The position numbers were made by a program, and so were the translations under genes. From Colletes latitarsis (lineage: Eukaryota > Arthropoda > Insecta > Hymenoptera > Colletidae): DNA of 64,000 nucleotides. Of the stretch, positions 47,031 to 62,640 are shown piece after piece (positions within the stretch are counted from its first letter, which is position 1; each line of letters opens with the position of its first letter). A model generated the notes under the pieces. That model was not told the DNA's origin and made no database searches. It saw only the letters and a program-made list of their open reading frames with translations. Location: positions 7,812,001 to 7,876,000 of the forward strand of contig NC_135141.1 of NCBI RefSeq assembly GCF_051014445.1. The letters are read 5' to 3'.

Positions 47031-50000
47031 GTATGCGCGCTACTGGATCATACTTTCGACTTTTGGCACACTTGTGGCCACATCCTCGGTTTGTTCTGGT
47101 TTGAATCACGTAGTAACGTGGTGCCACACAGAAAAAGTCAATTAAACCTGGTTTCGCTCAATATTTTAGGGGATAACACTGGTTATGTCTGGGATAGGTC
47201 GGAGTCATGCGCGCATCTGGTTCATGATATTGCCTTTATCGCATACTTCTTGGCCAGATCCAGTGTTTGTTCTGGTTTGAATCACGTAGTAATGTGGTGC
47301 CACACTGAAACATTCAATTAGACCTGGTTTCGATGAATATTTTACAGTATAACACCGGTTGGGTCTGGATTAGGTCTGGGGTATGCCCGCATCTGGCTCA
47401 TGATTTTGCCTCTTTCGCATACTTCTTGGCCAGATGCTGGATTTTTTCTGATTTCAATCATGTAGTAAAATGGTACCACACTGAAGCAGGCAGCTAAACC
47501 TGGTTTCAATCAATATTTTAGAGGATAACACTGGTTAGGTCCGGGATGGGTCGGGGTCATGCCCGCATCTGGCTCATGATGTTTTGCCTTTATCGCATAC
47601 TTGTTGGCCAGATCCTGGGTTTTTTCTGGTTTGAATCACGAAGTAATGTGGTACCACACTGAAACAGGCAATTAAAACTGTTTTCAATCAATATTTTTGG
47701 GAAAACACCGGATAGGTCTGGATTAGGTCTGGGGTATGCCCGCATCTGGCTCATGATTTTGCCTCTTTCGCATACTTCTTGGCCAGATCCTGGATTTTTT
47801 CTGGTTTCAATCACGTGGTAATGTGGTCCCACACAGATACAGTCAATTAAACCTGGTCTCATTCAATATATTAGTTGATAACACCGGTTAGGTCTGGGTT
47901 AGGTTTGGGATATGCGCGCATCTAGCTTGTACTTTCGCCTTTTCCCATACATGTTGGCCAGATCCTGGGTTTTTTCTGGTTTGAATCAGGTAGTAATGTG
48001 GTACCACAGTGAAACAGTCAATTAGACCTGGTTTCGATGAATATTTTAGAATATAACACCGGTTAGGTCTGAGTTAGGTCTGGGGTATGCGCGCATCTGG
48101 CTCATACTTTCGACTTTTTGCACACTTGTTGGCCAGATCCTGGGTTTTTTCTGGTTTGAATCACGAAGTAATGTGGTACCACACTGAAACAGGCAATTAA
48201 AACTGTTTTCAATCAATATTTTTGGGGAAAACACCGGATAGGTCTGGGTTAGGTCCGGGGTATGCTCGCATCTGGATTATGACTTTGCCTTTTTCGCATC
48301 CTTCTTGGCCAGATCCTGGATTTTTTCTGGTTTCTATCACGTGGTAATGTGGTACCACAGAGAAACAGTCAATTAAACCTGGTCTCATTCAATATATTAG
48401 ATGATAACACCGGTTAGGTCTGGGTTAGGTCTGGGGTATTCGCGCATCTGGCTCATACTTTCGACTTTTCGCATACATGTTGGCCAGTTCCTGGATTTTT
48501 TCTGGTATGAATCACGTAGTAATGTGGTAGCACAGTGAAACAGTCAACTAGACCTGGTTTCCATGAGTATTTTACAGTATAACACCGGTTAGGTCTGGGT
48601 TAGTTCTTGGGTATGCGCGCATCTCGCTCATACTTTCGACTTTTCGCATACATGTTGGCCAGTTCCTGGATTTTTTCTGATTTGAGTCACTGAGTAATGT
48701 GGTACCACAGTGAAACATTCAATTAAACCTGGTTTCGATCAATATGTTAGAGGATAACACCGGTTAGGTCTGGGATAGCACGGGGTTATGCCCGCATCTG
48801 GCTCATGATATAGCCATTTTAGCATTCTTGTTGGCCAGATCCTGAGTTTGAATCACGTAGTAATGTGGTGCCACACTGAAACAGTCAACTAACCGAGTTT
48901 CGATGAAGGTTCAAGGAAGGATCAAGGTTTTGCCTTTTCCGCATAGTTGTTGGCCAGATCGTGGATTTCTTCTGGTATCAATCACGTAGTAATGTGGTAC
49001 CACACTGAACAGGCAATTAAACATGGTTTCAATCAATATTTTAGAGGATAACACCGGTTAGGTCTGGTTTAGGTCTGGGATAGGTCTGGGTTAGGTCTGG
49101 GGTATGCGCGCTACTGGATCATACTTTCGACTTTTGGCACACTTGTGGCCACATCCTCGGTTTGTTCTGGTTTGAATCACGTAGTAACGTGGTGCCACAC
49201 AGAAAAAGTCAATTAAACCTGGTTTCGCTCAATATTTTAGGGGATAACACTGGTTATGTCTGGGATAGGTCGGAGTCATGCGCGCATCTGGTTCATGATA
49301 TTGCCTTTATCGCATACTTCTTGGCCAGATCCAGTGTTTGTTCTGGTTTGAATCACGTAGTAATGTGGTGCCACACTGAAACATTCAATTAGACCTGGTT
49401 TCGATGAATATTTTACAGTATAACACCGGTTGGGTCTGGATTAGGTCTGGGGTATGCCCGCATCTGGCTCATGATTTTGCCTCTTTCGCATACTTCTTGG
49501 CCAGATGCTGGATTTTTTCTGATTTCAATCATGTAGTAAAATGGTACCACACTGAAGCAGGCAGCTAAACCTGGTTTCAATCAATATTTTAGAGGATAAC
49601 ACTGGTTAGGTCCGGGATGGGTCGGGGTCATGCCCGCATCTGGCTCATGATGTTTTGCCTTTATCGCATACTTGTTGGCCAGATCCTGGGTTTTTTCTGG
49701 TTTGAATCACGAAGTAATGTGGTACCACACTGAAACAGGCAATTAAAACTGTTTTCAATCAATATTTTTGGGAAAACACCGGATAGGTCTGGATTAGGTC
49801 TGGGGTATGCCCGCATCTGGCTCATGATTTTGCCTCTTTCGCATACTTCTTGGCCAGATCCTGGATTTTTTCTGGTTTCAATCACGTGGTAATGTGGTCC
49901 CACACAGATACAGTCAATTAAACCTGGTCTCATTCAATATATTAGTTGATAACACCGGTTAGGTCTGGGTTAGGTTTGGGATATGCGCGCATCTAGCTTG

Positions 50001-53000
50001 TACTTTCGCCTTTTCCCATACATGTTGGCCAGATCCTGGGTTTTTTCTGGTTTGAATCAGGTAGTAATGTGGTACCACAGTGAAACAGTCAATTAGACCT
50101 GGTTTCGATGAATATTTTAGAATATAACACCGGTTAGGTCTGAGTTAGGTCTGGGGTATGCGCGCATCTGGCTCATACTTTCGACTTTTTGCACACTTGT
50201 TGGCCAGATCCTGGGTTTTTTCTGGTTTGAATCACGAAGTAATGTGGTACCACACTGAAACAGGCAATTAAAACTGTTTTCAATCAATATTTTTGGGGAA
50301 AACACCGGATAGGTCTGGGTTAGGTCCGGGGTATGCTCGCATCTGGATTATGACTTTGCCTTTTTCGCATCCTTCTTGGCCAGATCCTGGATTTTTTCTG
50401 GTTTCTATCACGTGGTAATGTGGTACCACAGAGAAACAGTCAATTAAACCTGGTCTCATTCAATATATTAGATGATAACACCGGTTAGGTCTGGGTTAGG
50501 TCTGGGGTATTCGCGCATCTGGCTCATACTTTCGACTTTTCGCATACATGTTGGCCAGTTCCTGGATTTTTTCTGGTATGAATCACGTAGTAATGTGGTA
50601 GCACAGTGAAACAGTCAACTAGACCTGGTTTCCATGAGTATTTTACAGTATAACACCGGTTAGGTCTGGGTTAGTTCTTGGGTATGCGCGCATCTCGCTC
50701 ATACTTTCGACTTTTCGCATACATGTTGGCCAGTTCCTGGATTTTTTCTGATTTGAGTCACTGAGTAATGTGGTACCACAGTGAAACATTCAATTAAACC
50801 TGGTTTCGATCAATATGTTAGAGGATAACACCGGTTAGGTCTGGGATAGCACGGGGTTATGCCCGCATCTGGCTCATGATATAGCCATTTTAGCATTCTT
50901 GTTGGCCAGATCCTGAGTTTGAATCACGTAGTAATGTGGTGCCACACTGAAACAGTCAACTAACCGAGTTTCGATGAAGGTTCAAGGAAGGATCAAGGTT
51001 TTGCCTTTTCCGCATAGTTGTTGGCCAGATCGTGGATTTCTTCTGGTATCAATCACGTAGTAATGTGGTACCACACTGAACAGGCAATTAAACATGGTTT
51101 CAATCAATATTTTAGAGGATAACACCGGTTAGGTCTGGTTTAGGTCTGGGATAGGTCTGGGTTAGGTCTGGGGTATGCGCGCTACTGGATCATACTTTCG
51201 ACTTTTGGCACACTTGTGGCCACATCCTCGGTTTGTTCTGGTTTGAATCACGTAGTAACGTGGTGCCACACAGAAAAAGTCAATTAAACCTGGTTTCGCT
51301 CAATATTTTAGGGGATAACACTGGTTATGTCTGGGATAGGTCGGAGTCATGCGCGCATCTGGTTCATGATATTGCCTTTATCGCATACTTCTTGGCCAGA
51401 TCCAGTGTTTGTTCTGGTTTGAATCACGTAGTAATGTGGTGCCACACTGAAACATTCAATTAGACCTGGTTTCGATGAATATTTTACAGTATAACACCGG
51501 TTGGGTCTGGATTAGGTCTGGGGTATGCCCGCATCTGGCTCATGATTTTGCCTCTTTCGCATACTTCTTGGCCAGATGCTGGATTTTTTCTGATTTCAAT
51601 CATGTAGTAAAATGGTACCACACTGAAGCAGGCAGCTAAACCTGGTTTCAATCAATATTTTAGAGGATAACACTGGTTAGGTCCGGGATGGGTCGGGGTC
51701 ATGCCCGCATCTGGCTCATGATGTTTTGCCTTTATCGCATACTTGTTGGCCAGATCCTGGGTTTTTTCTGGTTTGAATCACGAAGTAATGTGGTACCACA
51801 CTGAAACAGGCAATTAAAACTGTTTTCAATCAATATTTTTGGGAAAACACCGGATAGGTCTGGATTAGGTCTGGGGTATGCCCGCATCTGGCTCATGATT
51901 TTGCCTCTTTCGCATACTTCTTGGCCAGATCCTGGATTTTTTCTGGTTTCAATCACGTGGTAATGTGGTACCACACAGAAACAGTCAATTAAACCTGGTC
52001 TCATTCAATATATTAGTTGATAACACCGGTTAGGTCTGGGTTAGGTTTGGGATATGCGCGCATCTAGCTTGTACTTTCGCCTTTTCCCATACATGTTGGC
52101 CAGATCCTGGGTTTTTTCTGGTTTGAATCAGGTAGTAATGTGGTACCACAGTGAAACAGTCAATTAGACCTGGTTTCGATGAATATTTTAGAATATAACA
52201 CCGGTTAGGTCTGAGTTAGGTCTGGGGTATGCGCGCATCTGGCTCATACTTTCGACTTTTTGCACACTTGTTGGCCAGATCCTGGGTTTTTTCTGGTTTG
52301 AATCACGAAGTAATGTGGTACCACACTGAAACAGGCAATTAAAACTGTTTTCAATCAATATTTTTGGGGAAAACACCGGATAGGTCTGGGTTAGGTCCGG
52401 GGTATGCTCGCATCTGGATTATGACTTTGCCTTTTTCGCATCCTTCTTGGCCAGATCCTGGATTTTTTCTGGTTTCTATCACGTGGTAATGTGGTACCAC
52501 AGAGAAACAGTCAATTAAACCTGGTCTCATTCAATATATTAGATGATAACACCGGTTAGGTCTGGGATAGGTCTGGGGTATTCGCGCATCTGGCTCATAC
52601 TTTCGACTTTTCGCATACATGTTGGCCAGTTCCTGGATTTTTTCTGGTATGAATCTCGTAGTAATGTGGTAGCACAGTGAAACAGTCAACTAGACCTGGT
52701 TTCCATGAGTATTTTACAGTATAACACCGGTTAGGTCTGGGTTAGTTCTTGGGTATGCGCGCATCTCGCTCATACTTTCGACTTTTCGCATACATGTTGG
52801 CCAGTTCCTGGATTTTTTCTGATTTGAGTCACTGAGTAATGTGGTACCACAGTGAAACATTCAATTAAACCTGGTTTCGATCAATATGTTAGAGGATAAC
52901 ACCGGTTAGGTCTGGGATAGCACGGGGTTATGCCCGCATCTGGCTCATGATATAGCCATTTTAGCATTCTTGTTGGCCAGATCCTGAGTTTGAATAACGT

Positions 53001-55739
53001 AGTAATGTGGTGCCACACTGAAACAGTCAACTAACCGAGTTTCGATGAAGGTTCAAGGAAGGATCAAGGTTTTGCCTTTTCCGCATAGTTGTTGGCCAGA
53101 TCGTGGATTTCTTCTGGTATCAATCACGTAGTAATGTGGTACCACACTGAACAGGCAATTAAAAATGGTTTCAATCAATATTTTAGAGGATAACACCAGT
53201 TAGGTCTGGTTTAGATCTGGGATAGGTCTGGGTTAGGTCTGGGGTATGCGCGCTTCTGGATCATACTTTCGACTTTTGGCACAGTTGTGGCCACATCCTC
53301 GGTTTGTTCTGGTTTGAATCACGTAGTAATGTGGTAGCACAGTGAAACAGTCAACTAGACCTGGTTTCCATGAGTATTTTACAGTATAACACCGGTTAGG
53401 TCTGGGTTAGTTCTTGGGTATGCGCGCATCTCGCTCATACTTTCGACTTTTCGCATACATGTTGGCCAGTTCCTGGATTTTTTCTGATTTGAGTCACTGA
53501 GTAATGTGGTACCACACAGAAACAGTCAATTAAACCTGGTTTCGCTCAATATTTTAGGGGATAACACTGGTTATGTCTGGGATAGGTCGGAGTCATGCGC
53601 GCATCTGGTTCATGATATTGCCTTTATCGCATACTTCTTGGCCAGATCCAGTGTTTGTTCTGGTTTGAATCACGTAGTAATGTGGTGCCACACTGAAACA
53701 TTCAATTAGACCTGGTTTCGATGAATATTTTACAGTATAACACCGGTTGGGTCTGGATTAGGACTGGGGTATGCCCGCATCTGGCTCATGATTTTGCCTC
53801 TTTCGCATACTTCTTGGCCAGATGCTGGATTTTTTCTGATTTCAATCATGTAGTAAAATGGTACCACACTGAAGCAGGCAATTAAACCTGGTTTCAATCA
53901 ATATTTTAGAGGATAACACTGGTTAGGTCCGGGATGGGTCGGGGTCATGCCCGCATCTGGCTCATGATGTTTTGCCTTTATCGCATACTTGTTGGCCAGA
54001 TCCTGGGTTTTTTCTGGTTTCAATCACGAAGTAATGTGGTACCACACTGAAACAGGCAATTAAAACTGTTTTCAATCAATATTTTTGGGGATAACACCGG
54101 ATAGGTCTGGATTAGGTCTGGGGTATGCTCGCATCTGGATTATGACTTTGCCTTTTTCGCATACTTCTTGGCCAGATCCTGGATTTTTTCTGGTTTCTAT
54201 CACGTGGTAATTTGGTACCACACAGAAACAGTCAATCAAACCTGGTCTCATTCAATATATTAGATGATAACACCGGATAGGTCTGGGTTAGGTCTGGGGT
54301 ATGCTCGCATCTGGCTTATACTTTCGCCATTTCCCATGCTTGTTGGCCAGATCCTGGGTTTTTTCTGTCTTGAATCTGGTAGTAATGTGGTACCACAGTG
54401 AAACAGGCAATTAAACCTGGTTTCAATCAATATTTTAGAGGATAACACCGGTTAGGTCTGGTTTTGGTTTGAGATATGCGCGCATCTGGATCATACTTTC
54501 GACTTTTCGCACACTTGTGTCCACATCCTCGGTTTGTTCTGGTTTGAATCACGTAGTAATGTGGTACCACACTGAAGCAGGCAACTAAACATGGTTTCAA
54601 TCAATATTTTAGAGGATAACACTGGTTAGGTCCGGGATGGGTCGGGGTCATGCCCGCAACTGGCTCATGATGTTTTGCCTTTATCGCATACTTGTTGGCC
54701 AGATCCTGGGTTTTTTCTGGTTTGAATCACGAAGTAATGTGGTACCACACTGAAACAGGCAATTAAAACTGCTTTCAATCAATATTTTAGGGGATAACAC
54801 CGGATAGGTCTGGGTTAGGTCTGGGGTATGCTCGAATCTGGCTCATACTTTCGACTTTTCGCACACTTGTTGGCCAGATCCTCGGTTTTTTCTGGTATGA
54901 ATCACGTAGTAATGTTGTAGCACAGTGAAACAGTCAACTAGACCTGGTTTCGATGAGTATTTTACAGTATAACACCGGCTAGGTCTGGATTAGTTCTGGT
55001 GTATGCGCGCATCTGGCTCATACTTTCGACTTTTCGCATACATGTTGGCCAGATCCTGGGTTTTTTCTGGTTTGAATCAGGTAGTAATGTGGTACCACAG
55101 TGGAACAGTCAATTAGACCTGGTTTCGATGAATATTTTAGGGGACAACACTGGTTATGTCTGGGATAGGTCGGAGTCATGCGCGCATCTGGTTCATGATA
55201 TTGCCTTTATCGGATACTTCTTGGCCAGATCCAGTGTTTGTTCTGGTTTGAATCACGTAGTAATGTGGTGCCACACTGAAACATTCAATTAGACCTGGTT
55301 TCCATGCATATTTTACAGTATAACACCGGTTGGGTCTGGATTAGGTCTGGAGTATGCCCGCATCTGGCTCATGATTTTGCCTCTTTCGCATACTTCTTGG
55401 CCAGATGCTGGATTTTTTCTGATTTCAATCATGTAGTAAAATGGTACCACACTGAAGCAGGCAATTAAACCTGGTTTCAATCAATATTTTAGAGGATAAC
55501 ACTGGTTAGGTCCGGGATGGTTCGGGGTCATACCCGCATCTGGCTCATGATGTTTTGCCTCTATCGCATACTTGTTGGCCAGATCCTGGGTTTTTTCTGG
55601 TTTGAATCACGAAGTAATGTGGTACCACACTGAAACAGGCAATTAAAACTGTTTTCAATCAATATTTTTGGGGATAACACCGGATAGGTCTGGGTTAGGT
55701 CTGGGGTATGCTCGCATCTGGCTCATACTTTCGACTTTT

Positions 55740-57545
55740 CGCACACTTGTTGGCCAGATCCTCGGTTTTTTCTGGTATGAATCACGTAGTAATGTGGTAG
55801 CACAGTGAAACAGTCAACTAGACCTGGTTTCGATGAGTATTTTACAGTATAACACCGGCTAGGTCTGGGTTAGTTCTGGGGTATTCGCGCATCTGGCTCA
55901 TACTTTCGACTTTTCGCATACATGTTGGCCAGATCCTGGGTTTTTTCTGGTTTGAATCAGGTAGTAATGTGGTACCACAGTGAAACAGTCAATTAGACCT
56001 GGTTTCGATGAATATTTTAGAATATAACACCGGTTAGGTCTGAGTTAGGTCTGGGGTATGCGCGCATCTGGCTCATACTTTCGACTTTTTGCATTCATGT
56101 TGGCCAGATCCTGGGTTTTTTCTGATTTGAGTCACTGAGTAATGTGGTACCACAGTGAAACATTCAATTAAACCTGGTTTCGATCAATATGTTAGAGGAT
56201 AACACCGGTTAGGTCTGGGATAGCACGGGGTTATGCCCGCATCTGGCTCATGATATTGCCATTTTAGCATTCTTGTTGGCCAGATCCTGAGATTTTACTG
56301 CTTTGAATCACGTAGTAATGTGGTGCCACACTGAAACAGTCAACTAACCGAGTTTCGATGAACATTTTAGAGTATAACACCGTTTAGGTCTGGGTTAGGT
56401 CTGGGTTATGCCCGCATCAGGCTCAAGGATTTGCCTTTTCCGCATACTTGTTGGCCAGATCGTGGATTTCTTCTGGTATCAATCACGTAGTAATGTGGTA
56501 CCGCACTGAAACAGGCAATTAAAACTGTTTTCAATCAATATTTTAGGGGATAACACCGGATAGGTCTGGGTTAGGTCTGGGGTATGCTCGCATCTGGATT
56601 ATGACTTTGCCTTTTTCGCATACTTCTTGGCCAGATCCTTGATTTCTTCTGGTTTCAATCACGTGGTAATGTGGTACCACACAGAAACAGTCAATTAAAC
56701 CTGGTCTCATTCAATATATTAGACGATAACACCGGTTAGGTCTGGGTTAGGTTTGGGATATGCGCGCATCTAGCTTATTCTTTCGCCATTTCCCATGCTT
56801 GTTGGCCAGATCCTGGGTTGTTTCTGTCTTGAATCTGGTAGTAATGTGGTACCACTGTGAAACAGTCAATTAGACATGGTTTCGATGAATGTTTTACAGT
56901 ATAACACCGGTTAGGTCTGGGTTATGGCCGCATCTGGCACATGATATTGCCTTTTTAGCATTCATGTTTGCCAGATCCTGAGTTTTTACTGATTCGTACC
57001 GCGTAGTAATGTGGTACCACACTGAAACAGTCTATTAAACCTGGTTCCAATCAGTATTCTAGAGGACAACACTGGTTAGGTCTGGGATAGGTCGGGGTCA
57101 TGCCCACATGTGGCTTACACTTTCGCCTTTTCGCATACTTGTTGGCCAGATCCGCGGTTTATTCTGGTTTGAATCACGTAGTAATGTTGTACCCCACTGA
57201 AACATTCAAATAAACCTGGTTTCGATGAATGTTTTAGAGTATAACACCGGTTAGGTCTGGGTTATGGCCGCATCTGGCTCATGATTTTGCCTTTTTCGCA
57301 TACTTGTTGGCCAGATCGAGGATTCCTTCTGGTATCAATCACGTAGCAATGTGGTACCGCACTGAAACAGGCAACTAAACCTGGCTTCAATCAATATTTT
57401 AGAGGATAACACCGGTTAGGTCTGGTTTTGGTTTGAGATATGCGCGCATCTGGATCATACTTTCGACTTTTCGCACACTTGTGTCCACATCCTCGGTTTG
57501 TTCTGGTTTGAATCACGTAGTAATGTGGTACCACACTGAAGCAGG
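55740..57545 (+). repeat. 1.8-kb satellite block, duplicated 5,099 bp downstream
   Basis: About ten monomers match 60840-62640 nearly exactly with a 5,099-bp offset. The sequence beyond both ends differs between copies, so this is a transposed or exchanged block and not a continuing higher-order unit. Confidence 0.78.
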
Positions 57546-60500
57546 CAATTAAACCTGGTTTCAATCAATATTTTAGAGGATAACACTGGTTAGGTCCGGG
57601 ATGGTTCGGGGTCATACCCGCATCTGGCTCATGATGTTTTGCCTCTATCGCATACTTGTTGGCCAGATCCTGGGTTTTTTCTGGTTTGAATCACGAAGTA
57701 ATGTGGTACCACACTGAAACAGGCAATTAAAACTGTTTTCAATCAATATTTTTGAGGATAACACCGGATAGGTCTGGGTTAGGTCTGGGGTATGCTCGCA
57801 TCTGGCTCATACTTTCGACTTTTCGCACACTTGTTGGCCAGATCCTCGGTTTTTTCTGGTATGAATCACGTAGTAATGTGGTAGCACAGTGAAACAGTCA
57901 ACTAGACCTGGTTTCGATCAGTATTTTACAGTATAACACCGGCTAGGTCTGGGTTAGTTCTGGGGTATTCGCGCATCTGGCTCATACTTTCGACTTTTCG
58001 CATACATGTTGGCCAGATCCTGGGTTTTTTCTGGTTTGAATCAGGTAGTAATGTGGAACCACAGTGAAACAGTCAATTAGACCTGGTTTCGATGAATATT
58101 TTAGAATATAACACCGGTTAGGTCTGAGTTAGGTCTGGGGTATGCGCGCATCTGGCTCATACTTTCGACTTTTTGCATACATGTTGGCCAGATCCTGGGT
58201 TTTTTCTGGTTTGAATCAGGTAGTAAAATGGTACCACACTGAAGCAGGCAATTAAACCTGGTTTCAATCAATATGTTAGAGGATAACACCGGTTAGGTCT
58301 GGGATAGCACGGGGTTATGCCCGCATCTGGCTCATGATATTGCCATTTTAGCATTCTTGTTGGCCAGATCCTGTGTTTTTACTGGTTTGAATCACGTAGT
58401 AATGTGGTGCCACACTGAAACAGTCAACTAACCGAGTTTCGATGAACATTTTAGAGTATAACACCGTTTAGGTCTGGGTTAGGTCTGGATTATGCCCGCA
58501 TCAGGCTCAAGGTTTTGCCTTTTCCGCATACTTGTTGGCCAGGTCGTGGATTTCTTCTGGTATCAATCTCGTAGTAATGTGGTACCACACTGAACAGGCA
58601 ATTAAACATGGTTTCAATCAATATTTTAGAGGATAACACCGGTTAGGTCTGGTTTAGGTCTGGGTTAGGTCTGGGGTATGCGCGCTTCTGGATCATACTT
58701 TCGACTTTTCGCACACTTGTGTCCACATCCTCGGTTTGTTCTGGTTTGAATCACGTAGTAATGTGGTACCACACTGAAGCAGGCAGTTAAACCTGGTTTC
58801 AATCAATATTTTAGAGGATAACACTGGTTAGGTCCGGGATGGGTCGGGGTCATGCCCGCATCTGGCTCATGATGTTTTGCCTTTATCGCATACTTGTTGG
58901 TCAGATCCTGGGTTTTTTCTGGTTTGAATCACGACGTAATGTGGTACCACACTGAAACAGGCAATTAAAACTGTTTTCCATCAATATTTTAGGGGATAAC
59001 ACCGGATAGGTCTGGGTTAGGTCTGGGGCATGCTCGCATCTGGCTCATACTTTCGACTTTTCGCACACTTGTTGGCCAGATCCTCGGTTTTTTCTGGTAT
59101 GAATCACGTAGTAATGTGGTAACACAGTGAAACAGTCAACTAGACCTGGTTTCGATGAGTATTTTACAGTATAACACCGGCTAGGTCTGGGTTAGTTCTG
59201 GGATATGCGCGCATCTGGCTCATACTTTCGACTTTTCGCATACATATTGGCCAGTTCCTGGATTTTTCCTGATTTGAGTCACTGAGTAATGTGGTACCAC
59301 AGTGAAACATTCAATTAAACCTGGTTTCGATCAATATGTTAGAGGATAACACCGGTTAGGTCTGGGATAGCACGGGGTTATGCCCGCATCTGGCTCATGA
59401 TATAGCCATTTTAGCATTCTTGTTGGCCAGATCCTGAGTTTTTACTGGTTTGAATCACGTAGTAATGTGGTGCCACACTGAAACAGTCAACTAGCCGAGT
59501 TTCGATGAACATTTTAGAGTATAACACCGTTTAGGTCTGGGTTAGGTCTGGATTATGCCCGCATCAGGCTCAAGGTTTTGCCTTTTCCGCATACTTGTTG
59601 GCCAGATCGTGGATTTCTTCTGGTATCAATCACGTAGTAATGTGGTACCACACTGAACAGGCAATTAAAAATGGTTTCAATCAATATTTTAGAGGATAAC
59701 ACCAGTTAGGACTGGTTTAGATCTGGGATAGGTCTGGGTTAGGTCTGGGGTATGCGCGCTTCTGGATCATACTTTCGACTTTTGGCACACTTGTGGCCAC
59801 ATCCTCGGTTTGTTCTGGTTTGAATCACGTAGTAACGTGGTGCCACACAGAAACAGCCAATTAAACCTGGTTTCGCTCAATATTTTAGGGGATAACACTG
59901 GTTATGTCTGGGATAGGACGGAGTCATGCGCGCATCTGGTTCATGATATTGCCTTTATCGCATACTTCTTGGCCAGATCCAGTGTTTGTTCTGGTTTGAA
60001 TCACGTAGTAATGTGGTGCCACACTGAAACATTCAATTAGACCTGGTTTCGATGAATATTTTACAGTATAACACCGGTTGGGTCTGGATTAGGTCTGGGG
60101 TATGCCCGCATCTGGCTCATGATTTTGCCTCTTTCGCATACTTCTTGGCCAGATGCTGGATTTTTTCTGATTTCAATCATGTAGTAAAATGGTACCACAC
60201 TGAAGCAGGCAATTAAACCTGGTTTCAATCAATATTTTAGAGGATAACACTGGTTAGGTCCGGGATGGGTCGGGGTCATGCCCGCATCTGGCTCTTGATG
60301 TTTTGCCTTTATCGCATACTTGTTGGCCAGATCCTGGGTTTTTTCTGGTTTGAATCACGAAGTAATGTGGTACCACACTGAAACAGGCAATTAAAACTGT
60401 TTTCAATCAATATTTTTGGGGATAACACCGGATAGGTCTGGATTAGGTCTGGGGTATGCTCGCATCTGGATTATGACTTTGCCTTTTTCGCATACTTCTT

Positions 60501-60839
60501 GGCCAGATCCTGGATTTTTTCTGGTTTCTATCACGTGGTAATGTGGTACCACACAGAAACAGTCAATCAAACCTGGTCTCATTCAATATATTAGATGATA
60601 ACACCGGTTAGGTCTGGGTTAGGTTTGGGATATGCGCGCATCTAGCTTGTACTTTCGCCTTTTCCAATACATGTTGGCCAGATCCTGGGTTTTTTCTGGT
60701 TTGAATCAGGTAGTAATGTGGTACCACAGTGAAACAGTCAATTAGACCTGGTTTCGATGAATATTTTAGAATATAACACCGGTTAGGTCTGAGTTAGGTC
60801 TGGGGTATGCGCGCATCTGGCTCATACTTTCGACTTTTT

Positions 60840-62640
60840 GCACACTTGTTGGCCAGATCCTCGGTTTTTTCTCGTATGAATCACGTAGTAATGTGGTAGC
60901 ACAGTGAAACAGTCAACTAGACCTGGTTTCGATGAGTATTTTACAGTATAACACCGGCTAGGTCTGGGTTAGTTCTGGGGTATTCGCGCATCTGGCTCAT
61001 ACTTTCGACTTTTCGCATACATGTTGGCCAGATCCTGGGTTTTTTCTGGTTTGAATCAGGTAGTAATGTGGTACCACAGTGAAACAGTCAATTAGACCTG
61101 GTTTCGATGAATATTTTAGAATATAACACCGGTTAGGTCTGAGTTAGGTCTGGGGTATGCGCGCATCTGGCTCATACTTTCGACTTTTTGCATTCATGTT
61201 GGCCAGATCCTGGGTTTTTTCTGATTTGAGTCACTGAGTAATGTGGTACCACAGTGAAACATTCAATTAAACCTGGTTTCGATCAATATGTTAGAGGATA
61301 ACACCGGTTAGGTCTGGGATAGCACGGGGTTATGCCCGCATCTGGCTCATGATATTGCCATTTTAGCATTCTTGTTGGCCAGATCCTGAGATTTTACTGC
61401 TTTGAATCACGTAGTAATGTGGTGCCACACTGAAACAGTCAACTAACCGAGTTTCGATGAACATTTTAGAGTATAACACCGTTTAGGTCTGGGTTAGGTC
61501 TGGGTTATGCCCGCATCAGGCTCAAGGATTTGCCTTTTCCGCATACTTGTTGGCCAGATCGTGGATTTCTTCTGGTATCAATCACGTAGTAATGTGGTAC
61601 CGCACTGAAACAGGCAATTAAAACTGTTTTCAATCAATATTTTAGGGGATAACACCGGATAGGTCTGGGTTAGGTCTGGGGTATGCTCGCATCTGGATTA
61701 TGACTTTGCCTTTTTCGCATACTTCTTGGCCAGATCCTTGATTTCTTCTGGTTTCAATCAGGTGGTAATGTGGTACCACACAGAAACAGTCAATTAAACC
61801 TGGTCTCATTCAATATATTAGACGATAACACCGGTTAGGTCTGGGTTAGGTTTGGGATATGCGCGCATCTAGCTTATTCTTTCGCCATTTCCCATGCTTG
61901 TTGGCCAGATCCTGGGTTGTTTCTGTCTTGAATCTGGTAGTAATGTGGTACCACTGTGAAACAGTCAATTAGACATGGTTTCGATGAATGTTTTACAGTA
62001 TAACACCGGTTAGGTCTGGGTTATGGCCGCATCTGGCACACGATATTGCCTTTTTAGCATTCATGTTTGCCAGATCCTGAGTTTTTACTGATTCGTACCG
62101 CGTAGTAATGTGGTACCACACTGAAACAGTCTATTAAACCTGGTTCCAATCAATATTCTAGAGGACAACACTGGTTAGGTCTGGGATAGGTCGGGGTCAT
62201 GCCCACATGTGGCTTACACTTTCGCCTTTTCGCATACTTGTTGGCCAGATCCGCGGTTTATTCTGGTTTGAATCACGTAGTAATGTTGTACCCCACTGAA
62301 ACATTCAAATAAACCTGGTTTCGATGAATGTTTTAGAGTATAACACCGGTTAGGTCTGGGTTATGGCCGCATCTGGCTCATGATTTTGCCTTTTTCGCAT
62401 ACTTGTTGGCCAGATCGAGGATTCCTTCTGGTATCAATCACGTAGCAATGTGGTACCGCACTGAAACAGGCAATTAAACCTGGTTTCAATCAATATTTTA
62501 GAGGATAACACCGGTTAGGTCTGGTTTTGGTTTGAGATATGCGCGCATCTGGATCATACTTTCGACTTTTCGCACACTTGTGTCCACATCCTCGGTTTGT
62601 TCTGGTTTGAATCACGTAGTAATATGGTACCACACTGAAG
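60840..62640 (+). repeat. 1.8-kb satellite block, second copy
   Basis: Second copy of 55740-57545. Directly after it, 62640-63395 instead matches 54570-55320, and 63396-63800 matches about 58290-58690. The array end is therefore a mosaic of three upstream segments. Confidence 0.75.

Larger units (their letters stand above)
45220..53330 (+). repeat. Higher-order repeat, 2,071 bp, about 3.9 copies
   Basis: A twelve-monomer unit is tandemly repeated at about 45220, 47291, 49362 and 51433. The second and third copies look identical. The first differs by a one-base indel and some substitutions, and the last is truncated near 53330. Each copy contains one 129-bp monomer lacking the whole cassette (46831, 48902, 50973, 53044) and one four-cassette monomer, which makes the phase easy to follow. 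Confidence 0.9.
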
